DNA of 64,000 nucleotides from Symbiodinium sp. CCMP2592 (GCA_905221615.1 CAJNDT010001302.1:747579-811578), one strand, 5' to 3'; counted from the stretch's first letter, positions 20,072 to 31,505 are shown. Numbers and translations: made by a program. The notes: generated by a model from the letters alone, not told the origin.

Positions 20072-21671
20072 GGTTGCAGGGTTTAGGGTCTCAGGCTTCA
20101 GTGGCTGCGGAATTTTGAGGCATACAGAGGCCGGAGAAATTGCTACTGCTATTCCCGCAGGTTCTTCAATATACTTCTACATTCTTCAATATACTTTCAC
20201 CTTAGTACCGTTCAAAACCTATCCTGGCTGTTTCAAGTCTGATATTTGCTCAGTGGGGAGGCAGGGTGTATTTTCTGGAATACATGTACTGTCACTGCAG
20301 TTACCTATGCACATCAGCATCGTGTTCATTCAAGTGCCTGCTGGTTTGTAGGTATGTACGTATGACTGCGTATGTCAATGTATGTGGGTCAGTGCATGCC
20401 TATGCACACGTCTATGTCTATGCGTACGTACATATACATATACATATATATATATATATACATGTGCATATGCATATGTATACGTAAGTATACGTATATG
20501 TGTATGCAGCATGCATATGCACATGTATATGTATGTGCATAGGTAGTATATACGTAGATGTGTATGTATGCGTGTATGTACGTATGTATGTCCTTACTAT
20601 CTTCATTAACCCAGATGGTTGGTGCTGCCATCAGAAAGCATCTGTGCCCTACACCGGGGCAGCGTGGCCCCGCTTGCTTCGAGAGCACCAATGCAAGAAC
20701 CAACATCGGATATTATGAGTGCGCCAGTTGTCGTCTTGAATTCCGACCTTTTCTGCATCAGTGATTCCTGTACGAAGCCCGAGCCCATCTCAGGAACATC
20801 ATGTTCCATGTGGCCTACAAAGGCACTGTGGGTATCTGGGTTGCGACTTCGATCTTCGTCAGTTTGGAAAACCGGCGTCTTCGAGAGCTCTTATCAGTGG
20901 GGCAGGGTACTCTGTTGTACCTGATCATGTTCATTTCTTGTTCATAGCGCTTGCGACATCTTCAGCATGAGACGCCGGAGATTAGATGCTGACAAGTCCA
21001 GCCCTTTTGCCCTTCAGCAGGGCGTCCCTTTCGCAGTGCCTCCACCTTCTAATACTCCGGCCATTTTCGCCCTTTGCCGCTCTCAGCCTTTGGTCCCTGC
21101 AGGTTTCGAGGCTGGTCTCCATAAACTTCCCACTGAACGAACAGCCCTGTACCCTGGGGCGCTGTACCGAAGCCTTGAAATCCAAGCCCGACCAAACCAG
21201 TGTACTGGTTGACCCTTCGTAGCACAATCTAACCTACCCGTCAATGTCTTAAGCCCATAAATCCTTAAGCTGCTAGTTTCGATGAGAACGACGGCTCAGT
21301 GTAGAGGACTCACTGCACGGTCAGACTGGGTAGGAGCCGGGACATAGCAGCGCTTTTGAACACATCTCTAGTTATCACCTCTGCATGCCCTATGTGACGC
21401 GACGCACTGTTGCGAATCAAATGCGAGCAGCTACGAACAATCATGGAAGGGCTCTGGCCGTAGACCGTGAATAGCACGAAATTCTAAACCCAAACCCCAA
21501 ACTCTGAACCTCAAACGATAAAACCTGAAACCCCTAAAGCCCTGAACCGCAGCTCTAAATCCTGGAAGGGCTTGTCTCTCGTTTTGCTGGTTCCCTCGCA
21601 GGAACGGTCCTTCCTGGCGAGGTGTCCGGACACCCACCACCGTTCATGGTCATGAAGGCTCCCTTGGCTAC

Positions 21672-21760
21672 TAATACTACAGGGGCCTTAAATAATTACC
21701 TATACTCTTTTTGGGGTTCCTGACAACCCTGTTCGAATTAGCAAGGCCCCTGTAGTATTA
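21672..21760. mobile_element. Foldback element family D, copy 5
   Basis: Perfect 18-bp terminal repeats TAATACTACAGGGGCCTT and AAGGCCCCTGTAGTATTA. Shortened interior. Confidence 0.85.
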
Positions 21761-21913
21761 ACGTGGAGACCTTAATGATTGGAATAGGACTTTTAACGGG
21801 TCTGCTACAGTGTAAGTATGCACGGACAACAAGGGAAGGGGGATACTGTTATTGATTATGCAGTGCTCCATATTGACTCTGAGCTTGCAAAGTTTAGGGC
21901 TTATAGGGTCGAG

Positions 21914-21963
21914 GAGAAGCCGGCATTTGTCCCTGCCAGCGCCGTGGGCATTACCGATTTCAG
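21914..21963 (+). CDS. Possible kinase exon with a DF(G) motif
   Basis: gtcgag| acceptor, EKPAFVPASAVGITDF. ITDF would fit the kinase DFG segment, but Arg follows Phe in the continuous reading and the 3' boundary is unclear. Position between the catalytic-loop and APE exons is right. Low confidence. Confidence 0.35.
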
Positions 21964-22562
21964 GGGAGCCCCGTTCAGACTTTGAGGTTGTGGGTTTGGG
22001 GCTCAGGGATTAGGGTTCAAAGGGTTTAGGGTTAAGGACCCAGGGATTAGAGCTTGAGAAACTTAATCCGTTAGAGTTGTCTCCCCGCGATAGTTGTCTA
22101 TCCGCAAGAATTTTTGGGGGGGTTCCTCACCCAGGTCGTACATCGTAGTGTCCTTATCATACGGGCCGTAACCCTAAGATTGAGGCTCCTGTTTTTCACG
22201 TTAGCGACCTTGCGGACTTACAGGCAACACCTGAAGCTCCTAACCTTCGTCCGTGGGAGGACCGAAAATACGGCTTAATAGTTACCAATACTATTTGCGG
22301 CGCTCCTGATTGTGATGAATTCTGATTCTTAAGGCCCGTATACTAGTAGTAGTGTCGAGCGATCCCCAACCGTGCCTTTGATTTCAAGAAAGCAAAAATC
22401 CACAAGCGCCCTTTGGACCTTAAGCCCGAAATCTCCGAACCTGCTTGCCTGGGAGCTTCATACCTTAAACCCTGAGCCCTACACTTGAAAGCCCTAAGGG
22501 CCACAGGGATAAAGCACTGTAGCTCCCAACCTCGTTTTGGGGTTCTTGTTGAGAAATGTGAT

Positions 22563-22627
22563 TTAAGTTACCATGATAGGGATCTGTAGTAAATACTATG
22601 GTTTCTTTATGGTGACTTAAACTAAGC
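22563..22627. mobile_element. Foldback element family H, diverged copy
   Basis: Resembles 40533-40670 through GTTACCAT...GGGATCT and ATGGT.ACTTAAACTA. Confidence 0.5.
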
Positions 22628-22984
22628 TCCACAACAGAAAACACCCCGTTTGGCGGAAGGACCCCCATGCCATGTTGGTGGACTTCGGAACTTCGCAGAA
22701 GACGTCGCAGCCTTCGGAAGGACCCGTAGGCACCACCGGCTTGGATCGTAGGCATCAGATCTTCAAGGGGCCCTAAGGAGATTTGGGGTTTAGGGTGTTT
22801 AGAGTTTAAGGGTTTAGGAAGGATTTAGGAGTTTGCGGTTTAGGGTTTGGGGTTTAGGGTTTGGGGTGGGGCTTAGGCCTTTGTCCAAGAACAGGTTCTG
22901 GGATTTCGAGTTTAGTGCCTCGATGTGGCCTTTTTTTGTGTTAGGGTGGGTACTGGACATGTTTTGTTTACCCAGGATTGCCAT

Positions 22985-23098
22985 ACAGTTAACCCCAGTT
23001 GGAAGCCGGATTAAGGACAACTAGTGCTGGGATTCCCTATACATCACTCAGGATTGAGGCCAGGGGGTTTTCAACTTCTGGGCCACTACTATAGGTTG
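22985..23098. mobile_element. Foldback element family F, diverged copy
   Basis: Shares AGTGCTGGGATTCCCTATAC and the terminal CTACTATAG with the copy at 29601-29720. Confidence 0.5.
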
Positions 23099-23466
23099 CT
23101 TAGAGGTTCCCTTCTGAAGATTTCAATCTTCTTGAGCTGAGGTTGCTTTTCCCAAAAATGGCTCCTGCAGGTTTGACAGGGTATGGCGCTTTGGCCGCCA
23201 TGCATGGTAGAAGAAGCCCTAGGCCCCTCGGTAAACCCCAACCCCCACCAAATTCAAAACCCAAAAACCCATAGAGCAAATCCAAGAATCCTCCCTAAAC
23301 CCTAAACGCCCCAAACCCCAAAAGCCCCTAGACCTGAATCCTCCCTAAACCCTAAACGCCTTAAACCCTAAATAGAACCCTTATAGATCCATGTAAGGAA
23401 TCCTTATGGATCCCTTTAAAGGGTGCCCCTAGAGAAAATCCCCGAAGCTTTTAAGAAATCTCGCAG

Positions 23467-23519
23467 GCACGCCTGCCTACATGGCGCCTGAAGCATGGGC
23501 CGGCAAGCTCACGCCCAAG
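23467..23519 (+). CDS. Protein kinase exon: activation segment TPAYMAPE
   Basis: tcgcag| acceptor, 2-nt lead that would complete Gly, then TPAYMAPEAWAGKLTPK, donor AAG|gcaggg. T-P-A-Y-M-A-P-E is the P+1 loop and APE motif (subdomain VIII). Flanked by CCCTAAA (left) and TTTAGGG (right). Strong family evidence. Confidence 0.9.
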
Positions 23520-23524
23520 GCAGG

Positions 23525-23720
23525 GGGTTTAGGGTTTGGGGTTTGAGGTTTAGAGTTTGGGGTTTAGGGGTTTAGGGCTTAGAGTTTAGGGTTTAGGGTT
23601 TAGGGTTTGCGGCAGCTGTCTGAGTCACATACTGGGAATGTTGGGTGGGGTTTAGGGGTGTAGGGTTTAGAGTTTGGTAGAGTTTAGGGTGGCGTTCGTA
23701 AGAGTTTATCTGTTCGCGAA
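23525..23720. repeat. TTTAGGG tract after the APE exon
   Basis: About 15 degenerate heptamers starting 6 bp after the GC donor. Confidence 0.9.
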
Positions 23721-24145
23721 GGCTTCAGAGCGTTAGAATACTGTGCCTGAAAGATGACATAGGGTTTGAAGGGTTCCGAGGGCCTCACTACTGGGCGATG
23801 AGAGCTTTCATGGTTGTGGGTTTACAGCTTCAGGGCGGTTCCCCTGAGCCAAACATCTAAATACCTCAAGCCTGAGTGAACCGTTTCGCCGCCCGGTTTT
23901 TGCAGAAGTTTCCGCCCAGGAAGCAAATTCCAAGACCTCTGAGCCCTGGCAGCCATGAGCCCTCGGACCTTGAGACGTGAACATATACACCTCAAATCCT
24001 TAAACCCCTGAACACGAAGATACGCGAAGTGCGTGGGTCTCGGAATACATTGTGGGGTTTAGGCTTAATTAGGGTTTAGGAGGGTCTAGGGCTTGTATTC
24101 CTTGGGTCTAAGAAGTCGCAGTCTGGAGCCATAATTCCGTGCAAG

Positions 24146-24169
24146 GCAGATATCTTCGGTCTCGGCGGA
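24146..24169 (+). CDS. Protein kinase microexon: ADIFGLGG (subdomain IX)
   Basis: tgcaag| acceptor, ADIFGLGG, then probably a GC donor (GGA|gccact). Joined to 23467-23519 and 24649-24744 it gives KLTPK-ADIFGLGG-VFFQLLAGK, the exact spacing of the DxWSxG...LLxGK region. The 3' end rests on that length match; the frame stays open to 24195. Confidence 0.7.
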
Positions 24170-24585
24170 GCCACTCTGCGGCGCTTTTGCCAAGGGTTTA
24201 GGGTTAGGGTTCAGGGTTTCGGGTTCGATGGGTTGTTTAAGGATTCAGGCTTTCGGGCCCGAAAAGCCTGCGTCAAAGACACGGATCCCTTTCTGGGCTC
24301 CTTTCTGTTGGGATAACAGCCCACTGCTCATAAACGAAGTACCCGAAATCCTCAACGCTCATGAACCCCCAACCCGACGGGTAACCCTTTAATCTGGAAC
24401 CCTAAACTTAAAAAACCCAACCCTTGAATGCTAAAGCTCAGACTCCAATCCCCAAGCCCTACATCCTAAAGCCTTCGTCCTGCACTCTTATCACTGATCC
24501 TCAAACCCTAAACTTTAAATCCTTAACCTTAAATCGTCAAACCCACAAATCGAGAAGTGTACCAAGTAAACAAAATCGTCAAACC

Positions 24586-24588
<3 letters not shown>

Positions 24589-24637
<49 letters not shown>
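24589..24637. repeat. (AT)n microsatellite
   Basis: About 24 AT units 12 bp upstream of an acceptor. Confidence 0.95.
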
Positions 24638-24638
<1 letters not shown>

Positions 24639-24648
24639 AAATCCTCAG

Positions 24649-24744
24649 GTTTTTTTCCAGCTCCTGGCCGGGAAGATGGCCTTTCAGGTGCCCGACTGCC
24701 CCGACATCGCCGAGTGCTGCTTGGTCGACGGGGAGCTCCTGGGG
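24649..24744 (+). CDS. Protein kinase exon: helix alphaF end
   Basis: tcctcag| acceptor, 32 codons beginning VFFQLLAGKMAFQVPDCPDI, donor |gttcgc, TTTAGGG tract after. LL.GKM.F is the standard subdomain X region. Confidence 0.8.
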
Positions 24745-25188
24745 GTTCGCACTTGGGTTTGGGTTTAGGGTTCAGGGTTTAGGGGTTTAGGGTTTCGGGT
24801 TTAGGGTCGATAGGGCAGTTTAGGAGGGGAGGTTTGGGGCTAAGGGCTTAGGGTTGAGGGCCTGGGGTTAGGGTTGAGGGCCAAGCTGGAGGGCTTACAG
24901 TTTCAGTTGACACTGCCCAGTCAAGGCGTGTATATTCGCGCATGTATACCTTGCTTCCGACTTCTTATCCTTCAACCGCGGTTGTAACACTTAGGGTTTA
25001 GGGTTCTACACTCTACACGGTATGTCGCGTTCAAGAGAGAGTGAGAGTGAGAATGAGAGTGGGAGGATGTTTCTCAAGGCTGACTAGTGCAGTACATTCA
25101 TGAGACAGGGATTTCGGCTGCACAAGCTGCCAAGAACGCACTGCGGCTTTGCATTTATCATGACGGCCACGACCGAGGCTACTGGCAG

Positions 25189-25245
25189 ATGGAGCCGACC
25201 GCCCCATGGAACGAAGTGCCCTACGTTGCTCCGCAGTGCCAGGAG
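25189..25245 (+). CDS. Protein kinase exon: C-lobe W...V..QC
   Basis: ggcag| acceptor, MEPTAPWNEVPYVAPQCQE, donor GAG|gtcgcc. Joins in phase to VCDQML. W..V..V...C is the usual lead-in to subdomain XI. A longer ORF (25087-25434) in the same frame continues past the donor; the spliced reading is favoured by the exon at 26098. Confidence 0.7.
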
Positions 25246-25632
25246 GTCGCCTGCCCGCATGACTTCGGGGATGCTGAACCGAAGGATGCCGAAACCAGGC
25301 AGCCCAAGTCTCTGCTAGCTGAAGTGGACCTTATCTTCGACAGACAGCAGACAGCTGATTTGGAAGACCCCTCAGCCCTACATCCATGTTGCTTTTGCTG
25401 TTTGGTGGGGCAGGGGTTCCGGTGTTGGGTGTAGATGGAGACGCAACAGCTTTAGGGTTAAGGGCAGCGTTGGTGGTATCTATTTGTTTGTTTCACGCCC
25501 TGTCACTGCTTTTGTCAAGGGAGGGGATTAGTCGCCAGGCGTCAGCAATTTATGTGTCCCAGTGCTCCACTCAGAGCCTTTGCAAAGGTTCGTTGCATTA
25601 GTCGGGAAAAGGAACGACACGTCGCATCATAT

Positions 25633-25741
25633 AAAAGCCTGTATTTAATTACCAATATTTTGCGCCACACTTCCTGATTATAATTAAGCATACTAAAGGA
25701 GTTCAAAACCTTATCCTAATTAGGAAAGCCCCTGCGTTATA
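25633..25741. mobile_element. Foldback element family D, copy 6
   Basis: Diverged arms AAGCCTGTATTTAATTACCA and CTAATTAGGAAAGCCCC. Confidence 0.6.
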
Positions 25742-25846
25742 TGAATCCCTCAAACTTCGTCGTCGCAACCTCCAAGCTGCAGCTTCCCAGTTCCCGGCTC
25801 CTTTTCCGAATCCCTATGAACTGTGGACCTACAGCTTACGCACCAG

Positions 25847-25893
25847 GGACCTCCGAAGCAGCCGAACCTGAAGCGTTACAGGCTGACCTGAAG
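25847..25893 (+). CDS. Exon-like stretch, not part of the kinase reading
   Basis: accag| acceptor, TSEAAEPEALQADLK, AAG|gcc possible donor. Lies between two kinase exons that join in phase without it, so it may be chance or an alternative exon. Confidence 0.25.
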
Positions 25894-26097
25894 GCCGCAG
25901 CACTGAAGCAAGCTTGCCCCGAACACTAGCCCCTGAACTGCCGATATCCTGTCCTCTAGTTCCGAAGCCTGTAAGCCCTACTCCTCATAGTTATGGAAAC
26001 TCTATCTATCCTAAACCCCAAACCCAAAACCCCCAAAGCCAAGACTCCTAGACGCAAAAAGACTCCTAAACCCTAGATTCTGGACCCTAAATCCGAG

Positions 26098-26148
26098 GTT
26101 TGTGATCAAATGCTTCGGCACGATTTCAACATGCGACCTGAGGCCAAG
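26098..26148 (+). CDS. Protein kinase exon: subdomain XI (RPEAK)
   Basis: tccgag| acceptor, VCDQMLRHDFNMRPEAK, donor AAG|gtcgcg. The invariant Arg of subdomain XI is present in ML..D...RP.A. AG|GT at both ends of the preceding intron. CCCTAAA left, TTTAGGG right. Confidence 0.85.
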
Positions 26149-26182
26149 GTCGCGCCCTGATTGGGGGTTTAGGGTTTCGGGT

Positions 26183-26256
26183 TACCTGGAACCCCAGAGT
26201 ATGTAGAATATTGGCCTTTTCATAGATATTGGGCCATTATCTACTTTGGGGATGTA
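26183..26256. mobile_element. Foldback element family E, copy 2
   Basis: TACCTGGAACCCCAGAGTAT and CTACTTTGGGGATGTA ends. Shares the ATTGGCCTTTTCATAGATAT interior with copy 1. Confidence 0.8.
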
Positions 26257-26475
26257 CGTAAGGGGATTTTGGTGTTCAGGGGCTCATGATGCGGAATATA
26301 GAAGAGCCTGAATAGAAACGAACCATATCCCGTTACTGTAGTCCTTCTACAATGAGGCTACACTGTACCTCTAAGTTGGCTGCATCCTTTCGCAGCGTTC
26401 CCCACTTTTGCACCACGGCACCACGCTACAATCCCGAAGACAGCTGCAACTGTCATGAAAACGTGTAGTTGCCCA

Positions 26476-26735
26476 TATATTATCTATTTACCTATCTATC
26501 TATCCATCTATCCATCTATCCATCCTTCCATCTATCCATCCATCCATCCATCCATCCATCCATCCATCCATCGATCTATCCATCCATCTATCTATCTATC
26601 TGTTATCTACTATCTATTATCGGTTATCTACTAGTATATCTACGTACCTATCTATCTATCTATCTACCTAGCTGTCTATCCATAAGCATCCATCCGTCCG
26701 TCCATCCATTCATTCGTCAATTCATCCATTCGTGC
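26476..26735. repeat. (TATC)n/(CATC)n tetranucleotide repeats
   Basis: Mixed TATC, CATC and CGTC units over about 260 bp. Confidence 0.95.
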
Positions 26736-26981
26736 ATCTCTATGTTTCTCTTTCACTCTTTCTTTCTCTGGCTCTCTCTGCATAATATGTGTGTGTGTGT
26801 GTATATATATATAATATGCATGCATGTGAACACATAACATATCTATCTATCCGTGCATATAAAAATGTACGCCAATACTCACATCTTTGTTCGTTTCTTG
26901 AACCGTTGAAATTTCAGCGCCTTAAGAAGAAGCTTTCTAAACCCTAAACCCTAAGCCGCAAACCGTCTTCTGGCCCTCCAG

Positions 26982-27044
26982 GAGCTCTTGCTTCATCCCA
27001 TCTTCTCCGACTTGAGGGGGGCGGCGCCGGAAAAGGCAGAGCAG
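26982..27044 (+). CDS. Protein kinase exon: C-terminal ELLLHP
   Basis: ccctccag| acceptor, ELLLHPIFSDLRGAAPEKAE then Q, donor CAG|gcctca. Joined to RPEAK it gives the standard kinase end (RP.A.ELL.HP.F), so the domain closes here and the gene continues. Confidence 0.85.
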
Positions 27045-27826
27045 GCCTCAAGCTTTTCAAATTGGGGGGCTCCTTCGGGGGGGTCCTATGTGAAACTGAA
27101 GACGGCGCAATTTCGATGCTTTGTCGGGCTTTTGGGGTTCGGGGGTTCGGGTCTTGCAGGGTTTGGGACTAAAATTAGACGCGAGACTTGCAAGTGTTTG
27201 TGGGTTTCTATGGGACCTCATAGGATTTGGGGTTTTGATGGGTTTGGGGGAAAGATTCTCGTGCGAGTTAGGGTGTTGATGGGTTTGGGGTGAAGATTGA
27301 CTGTCTCGTTTCAGGGTTGCTACTTGCTGTTTTGGGTAAGTGTTTGTGGGTTCCCCCATATATGGGATCAAAAGTGTAATTTGAGCTTTGGGGTCGGAGC
27401 CCGACAAACCTTAAGCCCTACAGTCTTTGCACGGTCTTTGCTCGGAACTTGCTGGGGATATGTTTTCAGATTCAGTTCTGCATCAAAACTGAAAAGTCCA
27501 CCCCATCGATGATGTGAGCATGCCCCTGAACAGCGATAGTCGAGGCTTCAAACCTAAACATTAAGCTCTCAACTACTATTATGTTCTGTGCAGTAGAAGG
27601 TGTGTCGCACATTGCGAATCTTCGCGTCATCGAACCGTTCAAAGTCGAAAACGTGACCACCAAACCCTTCACCCGAAACCCTCAATCCCAAATCCCCGAA
27701 ACCACGAAGCAGCAGCAAGCCAACACAATCTGAAGATCTCCGGCCGCAACCTAACGGCCCACGAATCCCACACAGTTGCGTAAGGCTTCACCTCAAACCC
27801 AAAACCCCGAAAGCCTCGGAGAAGAG

Positions 27827-27872
27827 GTGCCGGCGATGCCGAAGCAATATGCAGAGCTCTTGGCCAACTACG
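27827..27872 (+). CDS. Exon downstream of kinase domain
   Basis: gaagag| acceptor, VPAMPKQYAELLANY, donor |gtgatc. Phase 0 start fits the preceding exon. Two other frames are open. No domain. Confidence 0.55.
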
Positions 27873-28724
27873 GTGATCGGGATGTGCTGCAGTCGCTTGG
27901 CTTTGTGGGCCTTGCGTAGGAGGACGCTTCCCAGACTCAGATTTTGGACTTTTGGTGCAGGGCTTGTGCATACTTGGCGTAGTATCCTGAAGAGCGAGTA
28001 GTGGAGCCTGTTTTCTTCCCTGGGCACTCCGAGCCCCGGACTGAACCTCTTACCGTCTTATACAGAGACTACTTCGGACCGTAATGCTGCCGGACTTGCC
28101 ACCAGGCCCAGAAGAGTCTCTACATAGCCATAAAGCCGGCACGAAAGCTACGTAGAGTCGTAAAGAATACTGGGCACAACCTCTCATCAGACTCGAGGGG
28201 TAAGGCATGAGCTTTCTAGCACTCTGGCCATTCCTGAAACGTGAATCCTAGTCTACCAGAATCCCTTGTGAGGGTGGGTGCTTCCCTGACCATGCCCTAA
28301 ACTCTAGATTGGCAGAGAAACCCCATGCCGCTCGCTCGAGTCTGACATGAATGGTGTACGATGTGCGGCGTGTGGGCCAAGCGTGGAGATAGGTACCTTG
28401 TTTAGTAGGCTGCGTATCAGTGTTTTGCGTTCAACCCTTTCGTATGATTTTTGTTTGCCTGGGTAATGAGGAAGTGAGGGCAGCCGTGAATTCCAAGTCC
28501 TAAACCCAAAGCCCTACACCTTAAACCTTAAATTGCATACCCCAGGGCCTTAACCGCAGGTTGTGTACCATGAACCTTCAATCCTAACCCTGAGACCGAC
28601 TTTTTCATGGTCGTTGACGTGAGGATTAGGGTTGTGTGTTTAGGGTTTGGTGCTGAGGCTTTGCCGCCTTGTGGCATGTCTCTGTCTCTTCTGCTATCCT
28701 AAACCCAAAATAAACCCTACTGAG
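27873..28724. other. Intron-like stretch with possible small exon near 27934
   Basis: ACTCAGATTTTGGACTTTTG could encode TQILDFWCRACAYLA, or in another frame RFPDSDFGLLV. Neither is secure. The rest is unremarkable; CCCTAAA-like DNA precedes 28725. Confidence 0.3.
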
Positions 28725-28794
28725 GAAGTGCTTGCGGATGAAGCTGGCCGCAGACTGGTCCCCGAACCAGATGCCAAGCTTTCAGTGGCCCGGG
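28725..28794 (+). CDS. Internal exon, unidentified protein
   Basis: ctgag| acceptor, 1-nt lead, KCLRMKLAADWSPNQMPSFQ then WPG, donor |gcaata. Strong third-position GC. An alternative frame (EVLADEAGRRLVPEPD) is also open. Confidence 0.5.
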
Positions 28795-29483
28795 GCAATA
28801 TTTGAAGTTCAGGGCTTTTCGGTTTTTGGGGGTTTGGGACCAGGGGCTTAGGGGCTTATAGGGTTTAGGATTTTAACTTGGGGCTCAGGCCTTGGGGATT
28901 TGAGGTAAAAGCTGCTGAAGGGGAACATCCTGCAGCTTTGAGTCAGGGCTCCGAGGTACGGGGTTTCGGGGCTAACCCAAAACCCTAAACCGCAGTTTTT
29001 GGGGGGTTTGGGAGGCGAGGGCGAGGGCGAGGCTTTAGAATTTAGGGTTCAGAGCTTCGGGGCTTTCTCATTCCAGCTTCCAGGCTTCCGGGTTTCCGGG
29101 CTTCCGGGGGGTGTTGCGTTTCTGTTGCGGTGTTGGGGGTAGGAGCTACACGGCGTCAAGCCCGAGCACCTAAATGCTAAGCGCTGTTGCCCTTCTGAGT
29201 TGTACCCTGTATCCTGAACGCTGTCCCAAAGAAGGTTCCTCCCCACCCTGCTTTGCGTAGCCTTCAAGACGGATTGAATGTTTGCAGGCGGTTTAAAGTT
29301 TAGAGCGAAAGGAGCCCTAAGCCCTGAAAGGCCCTACAAAGAGCCCAAGAAACATCAAACAAATCCCAAAACCCTTAAAGGAGCCCTGCAAGGAACCCTT
29401 AAAGGAAACCTAAACGGAGCCCTTAAAGGAGCCCTCCTTAAAGGCACCGCCCCAAAAAATCCCAAAGACGTCCCTCTCCCCAG

Positions 29484-29520
29484 GCGCCTCTTCGTAGCCT
29501 TGGGCGGCCCAGGATCCGGG
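29484..29520 (+). CDS. Exon with a GGPGSG motif
   Basis: tccccag| acceptor, 1-nt lead, RLFVALGGPGSG, donor |gtctct. GGPGSG preceded by hydrophobic residues resembles the P-loop of nucleoside monophosphate kinases (GGPGSGKGT), and the exon would stop just before the Lys. No KGT exon was found downstream, so this is only a resemblance. Confidence 0.45.
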
Positions 29521-29600
29521 GTCTCTCCGGCACGGCTCAGCTGCTTGGGACCAGAGAGGGAGACGTTTGAGGATTTAGGGCTTATGGATATTAGAATGGT

Positions 29601-29720
29601 CTATGGTAGAAGCCAGAAAGTTGGAACATGGGTTTAGGAGGATTAGTGCTGGGATCCCATTATACTTTACCTGAAGGGCATGAGGACAATGATGTTCCAA
29701 CTCTCTGGCTTCTACTATAG
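29601..29720. mobile_element. Foldback element family F, copy 1
   Basis: Arms CTATGGTAGAAGCCAGAAAG and CTCTCTGGCTTCTACTATAG. Related copies at 47655-47760 and 60078-60183. Confidence 0.85.
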
Positions 29721-30164
29721 GGTTTAAGGTTTAGGGCTTAGGGTTACCATAAGAGCTCCTTTCAGAGAGTACTACAAGGGATTGTTACTTTGTGCTCCTT
29801 GATTGCAACGAAGCCCCTAAATGGTTTGTTCTCGGCCAAGAACATGGGGCTTGAGGTCTAGGCTGTAGGGCGTAGAGCGGCATGGTGGGGGGTTCGTTGC
29901 TGTTCCTTGGACGGCAGGGTTCCTTTCTGGGGGTCTTAATTCCAAGGCTGCTGCTCCTAACTCAGAGCCTATTTTTTTCACGCACGATTTTCGAGTCTCT
30001 TGGCTCCCATAAACCAGGTTGTTCACATCATTTTGGCTTGCTGGTTGCTGGTTACCCCCATACCCCGATAGAGCCTTCCTCACCATGCCCCAATTCCCCC
30101 GACCTCAACTCCCTAAACCCTAAACCTCAAATCCTGAAAAGCTCTGAGCCATGACTGCATCCAG

Positions 30165-30227
30165 GTGCCGCCCTGCGACCCGTCTTGGGTGATGCCCGAG
30201 CCCAGCGAGCGGCTGCCGCGGTGGCGA
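30165..30227 (+). CDS. Internal exon with GC donor
   Basis: catccag| acceptor, VPPCDPSWVMPEPSERLPRW then R, donor |gctggc. 20 of 21 or so third positions are G/C. Family unknown. Confidence 0.55.
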
Positions 30228-30846
30228 GCTGGCTGAGAACACGGTGCGGTCGGAGTCGAGGAGGTTCAGGGTTTAGGGTTGCGGTTTGCATCTAAGCTAG
30301 AACCTCAAAAATGACAGTATCGAAAGCATGAGTATTGCTAGCAGACTAGTGCAGAACATCAATCACAGCTCCAATCGGTTCCTGCCATGAGATGGTTTAG
30401 ACCTCCATCTTCCTCCGGCTCCTCTTCAGCCATGTATCGAGGCCTTCACAATTAGCCTAGGGGTTTTGGGGTATCTTACAAGAGTCACAGTACTTCTAAC
30501 AAGAGCTCCAAAGAATTTTAGAACCACCTCTTAGGCAGACTTCCTTAAAAGCGAGAGACCCCAGCAATCCTAAGCCAGGAGCCCCAAAGCCCAAGAATCC
30601 ATCCAAAGCCCTCCAAGCTTCAGCCCCGGAACGCCGAACCCCCGAAACCGCCTCCCCGCCAAGCTGCAACTGCTAGCCCGACACAAGTGCGGAATCGGGA
30701 GAAATCCAGTACGAAACCATGAAACCACATTATGAAGCACTCCAAACTACACTCAAGAAACAAATTCTAAAGCTGATCATATCTAAATGAGCCCTGGATC
30801 AGCCCTCCACCTTAAACCCTAAACATTTGACCCTTAAACCCTAACC

Positions 30847-30955
30847 GGGAGTTTCCGGGAATGAGGGGTGCCTTGTTATGGGGGTCCTTATAACATGGAT
30901 CCTACTATTTAGGGTACGTTGCTATAGTTAGGCTTCCCTAGTTTCGGAAACTCCC
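30847..30955. mobile_element. Foldback element family C, copy 4
   Basis: GGGAGTTTCCGGGAATGAGG and CTAGTTTCGGAAACTCCC arms. Confidence 0.85.
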
Positions 30956-31080
30956 TAAATGAACCCTAAACACCCTCAACCCTCAAACCTAAACCCGAAA
31001 GCCCTGGGTTCGAAAGCCCCCTATTTTCGGAAACCCTAAATGAAGCTTTCAACCCAGAACCCTCCAACAGCCTTACCGAG

Positions 31081-31112
31081 GCTGAGTCCAGTCCTCCGAT
31101 GCTGGATTCTGG
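31081..31112 (+). CDS. Candidate microexon
   Basis: taccgag| acceptor, AESSPPMLDS, donor |gtccct. Low complexity; weak. Confidence 0.35.
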
Positions 31113-31505
31113 GTCCCTCTAAGGCTTTCTCTAAGGGTGCGATTCCTTCAAGAAGGGTTCCTTTTAAGGGTTTTCTTTAAGGGCTCCTTGAAGGGATTCT
31201 CTGTCCTTGTTCAGGAATTCAGCTTAAGTGTAGAGTTTAGGGGTTCAGGGGTTGAGGTTAAGAGTTCAGGGTTTAGGCGTGTAGGGTTTAGCTCTACGTT
31301 ACCATACTAGGGATCTTGTTGCTACAGCTATTATTCCTCTACTACGGCATCTCAAGTTTTGTCATGATTAAACCCCTTCTACTGCGATTCTGATTCTGAT
31401 TACTATTATGATTATGTTTGGTCTTATCATCTTTATGTTGCCTAGATTATTCCTCATCATGAAATTTAAACCTTATGATGATTCAAGCCCTGAAGAAGAG
31501 CCCAG

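Larger units (their letters stand above)
19871..21913. other. Intron-like stretch
   Basis: Foldback D4 (19962-20071), a TATATG/TACGTA microsatellite-like region (20340-20590), a more complex stretch at 20620-21220 open in several frames on both strands (unassigned), and foldback D5 (21672-21760). Confidence 0.45.

Noticed and set aside
20619..21222. Cluster of overlapping 67-101 codon ORFs on both strands
   Set aside because: No frame is clearly better, no splice-bounded exon stands out, and a search for a DFG segment gave only LGCDFDL, which is not convincing.
25087..25434. 115-codon ORF as a single kinase C-terminal exon
   Set aside because: Past 25245 the frame loses kinase character, while a GT donor there joins in phase to VCDQML and RPEAK at 26098.
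26469..26837. 122-codon ORF
   Set aside because: Translation of TATC/CATC tetranucleotide repeats (YLSIHLSI pattern).
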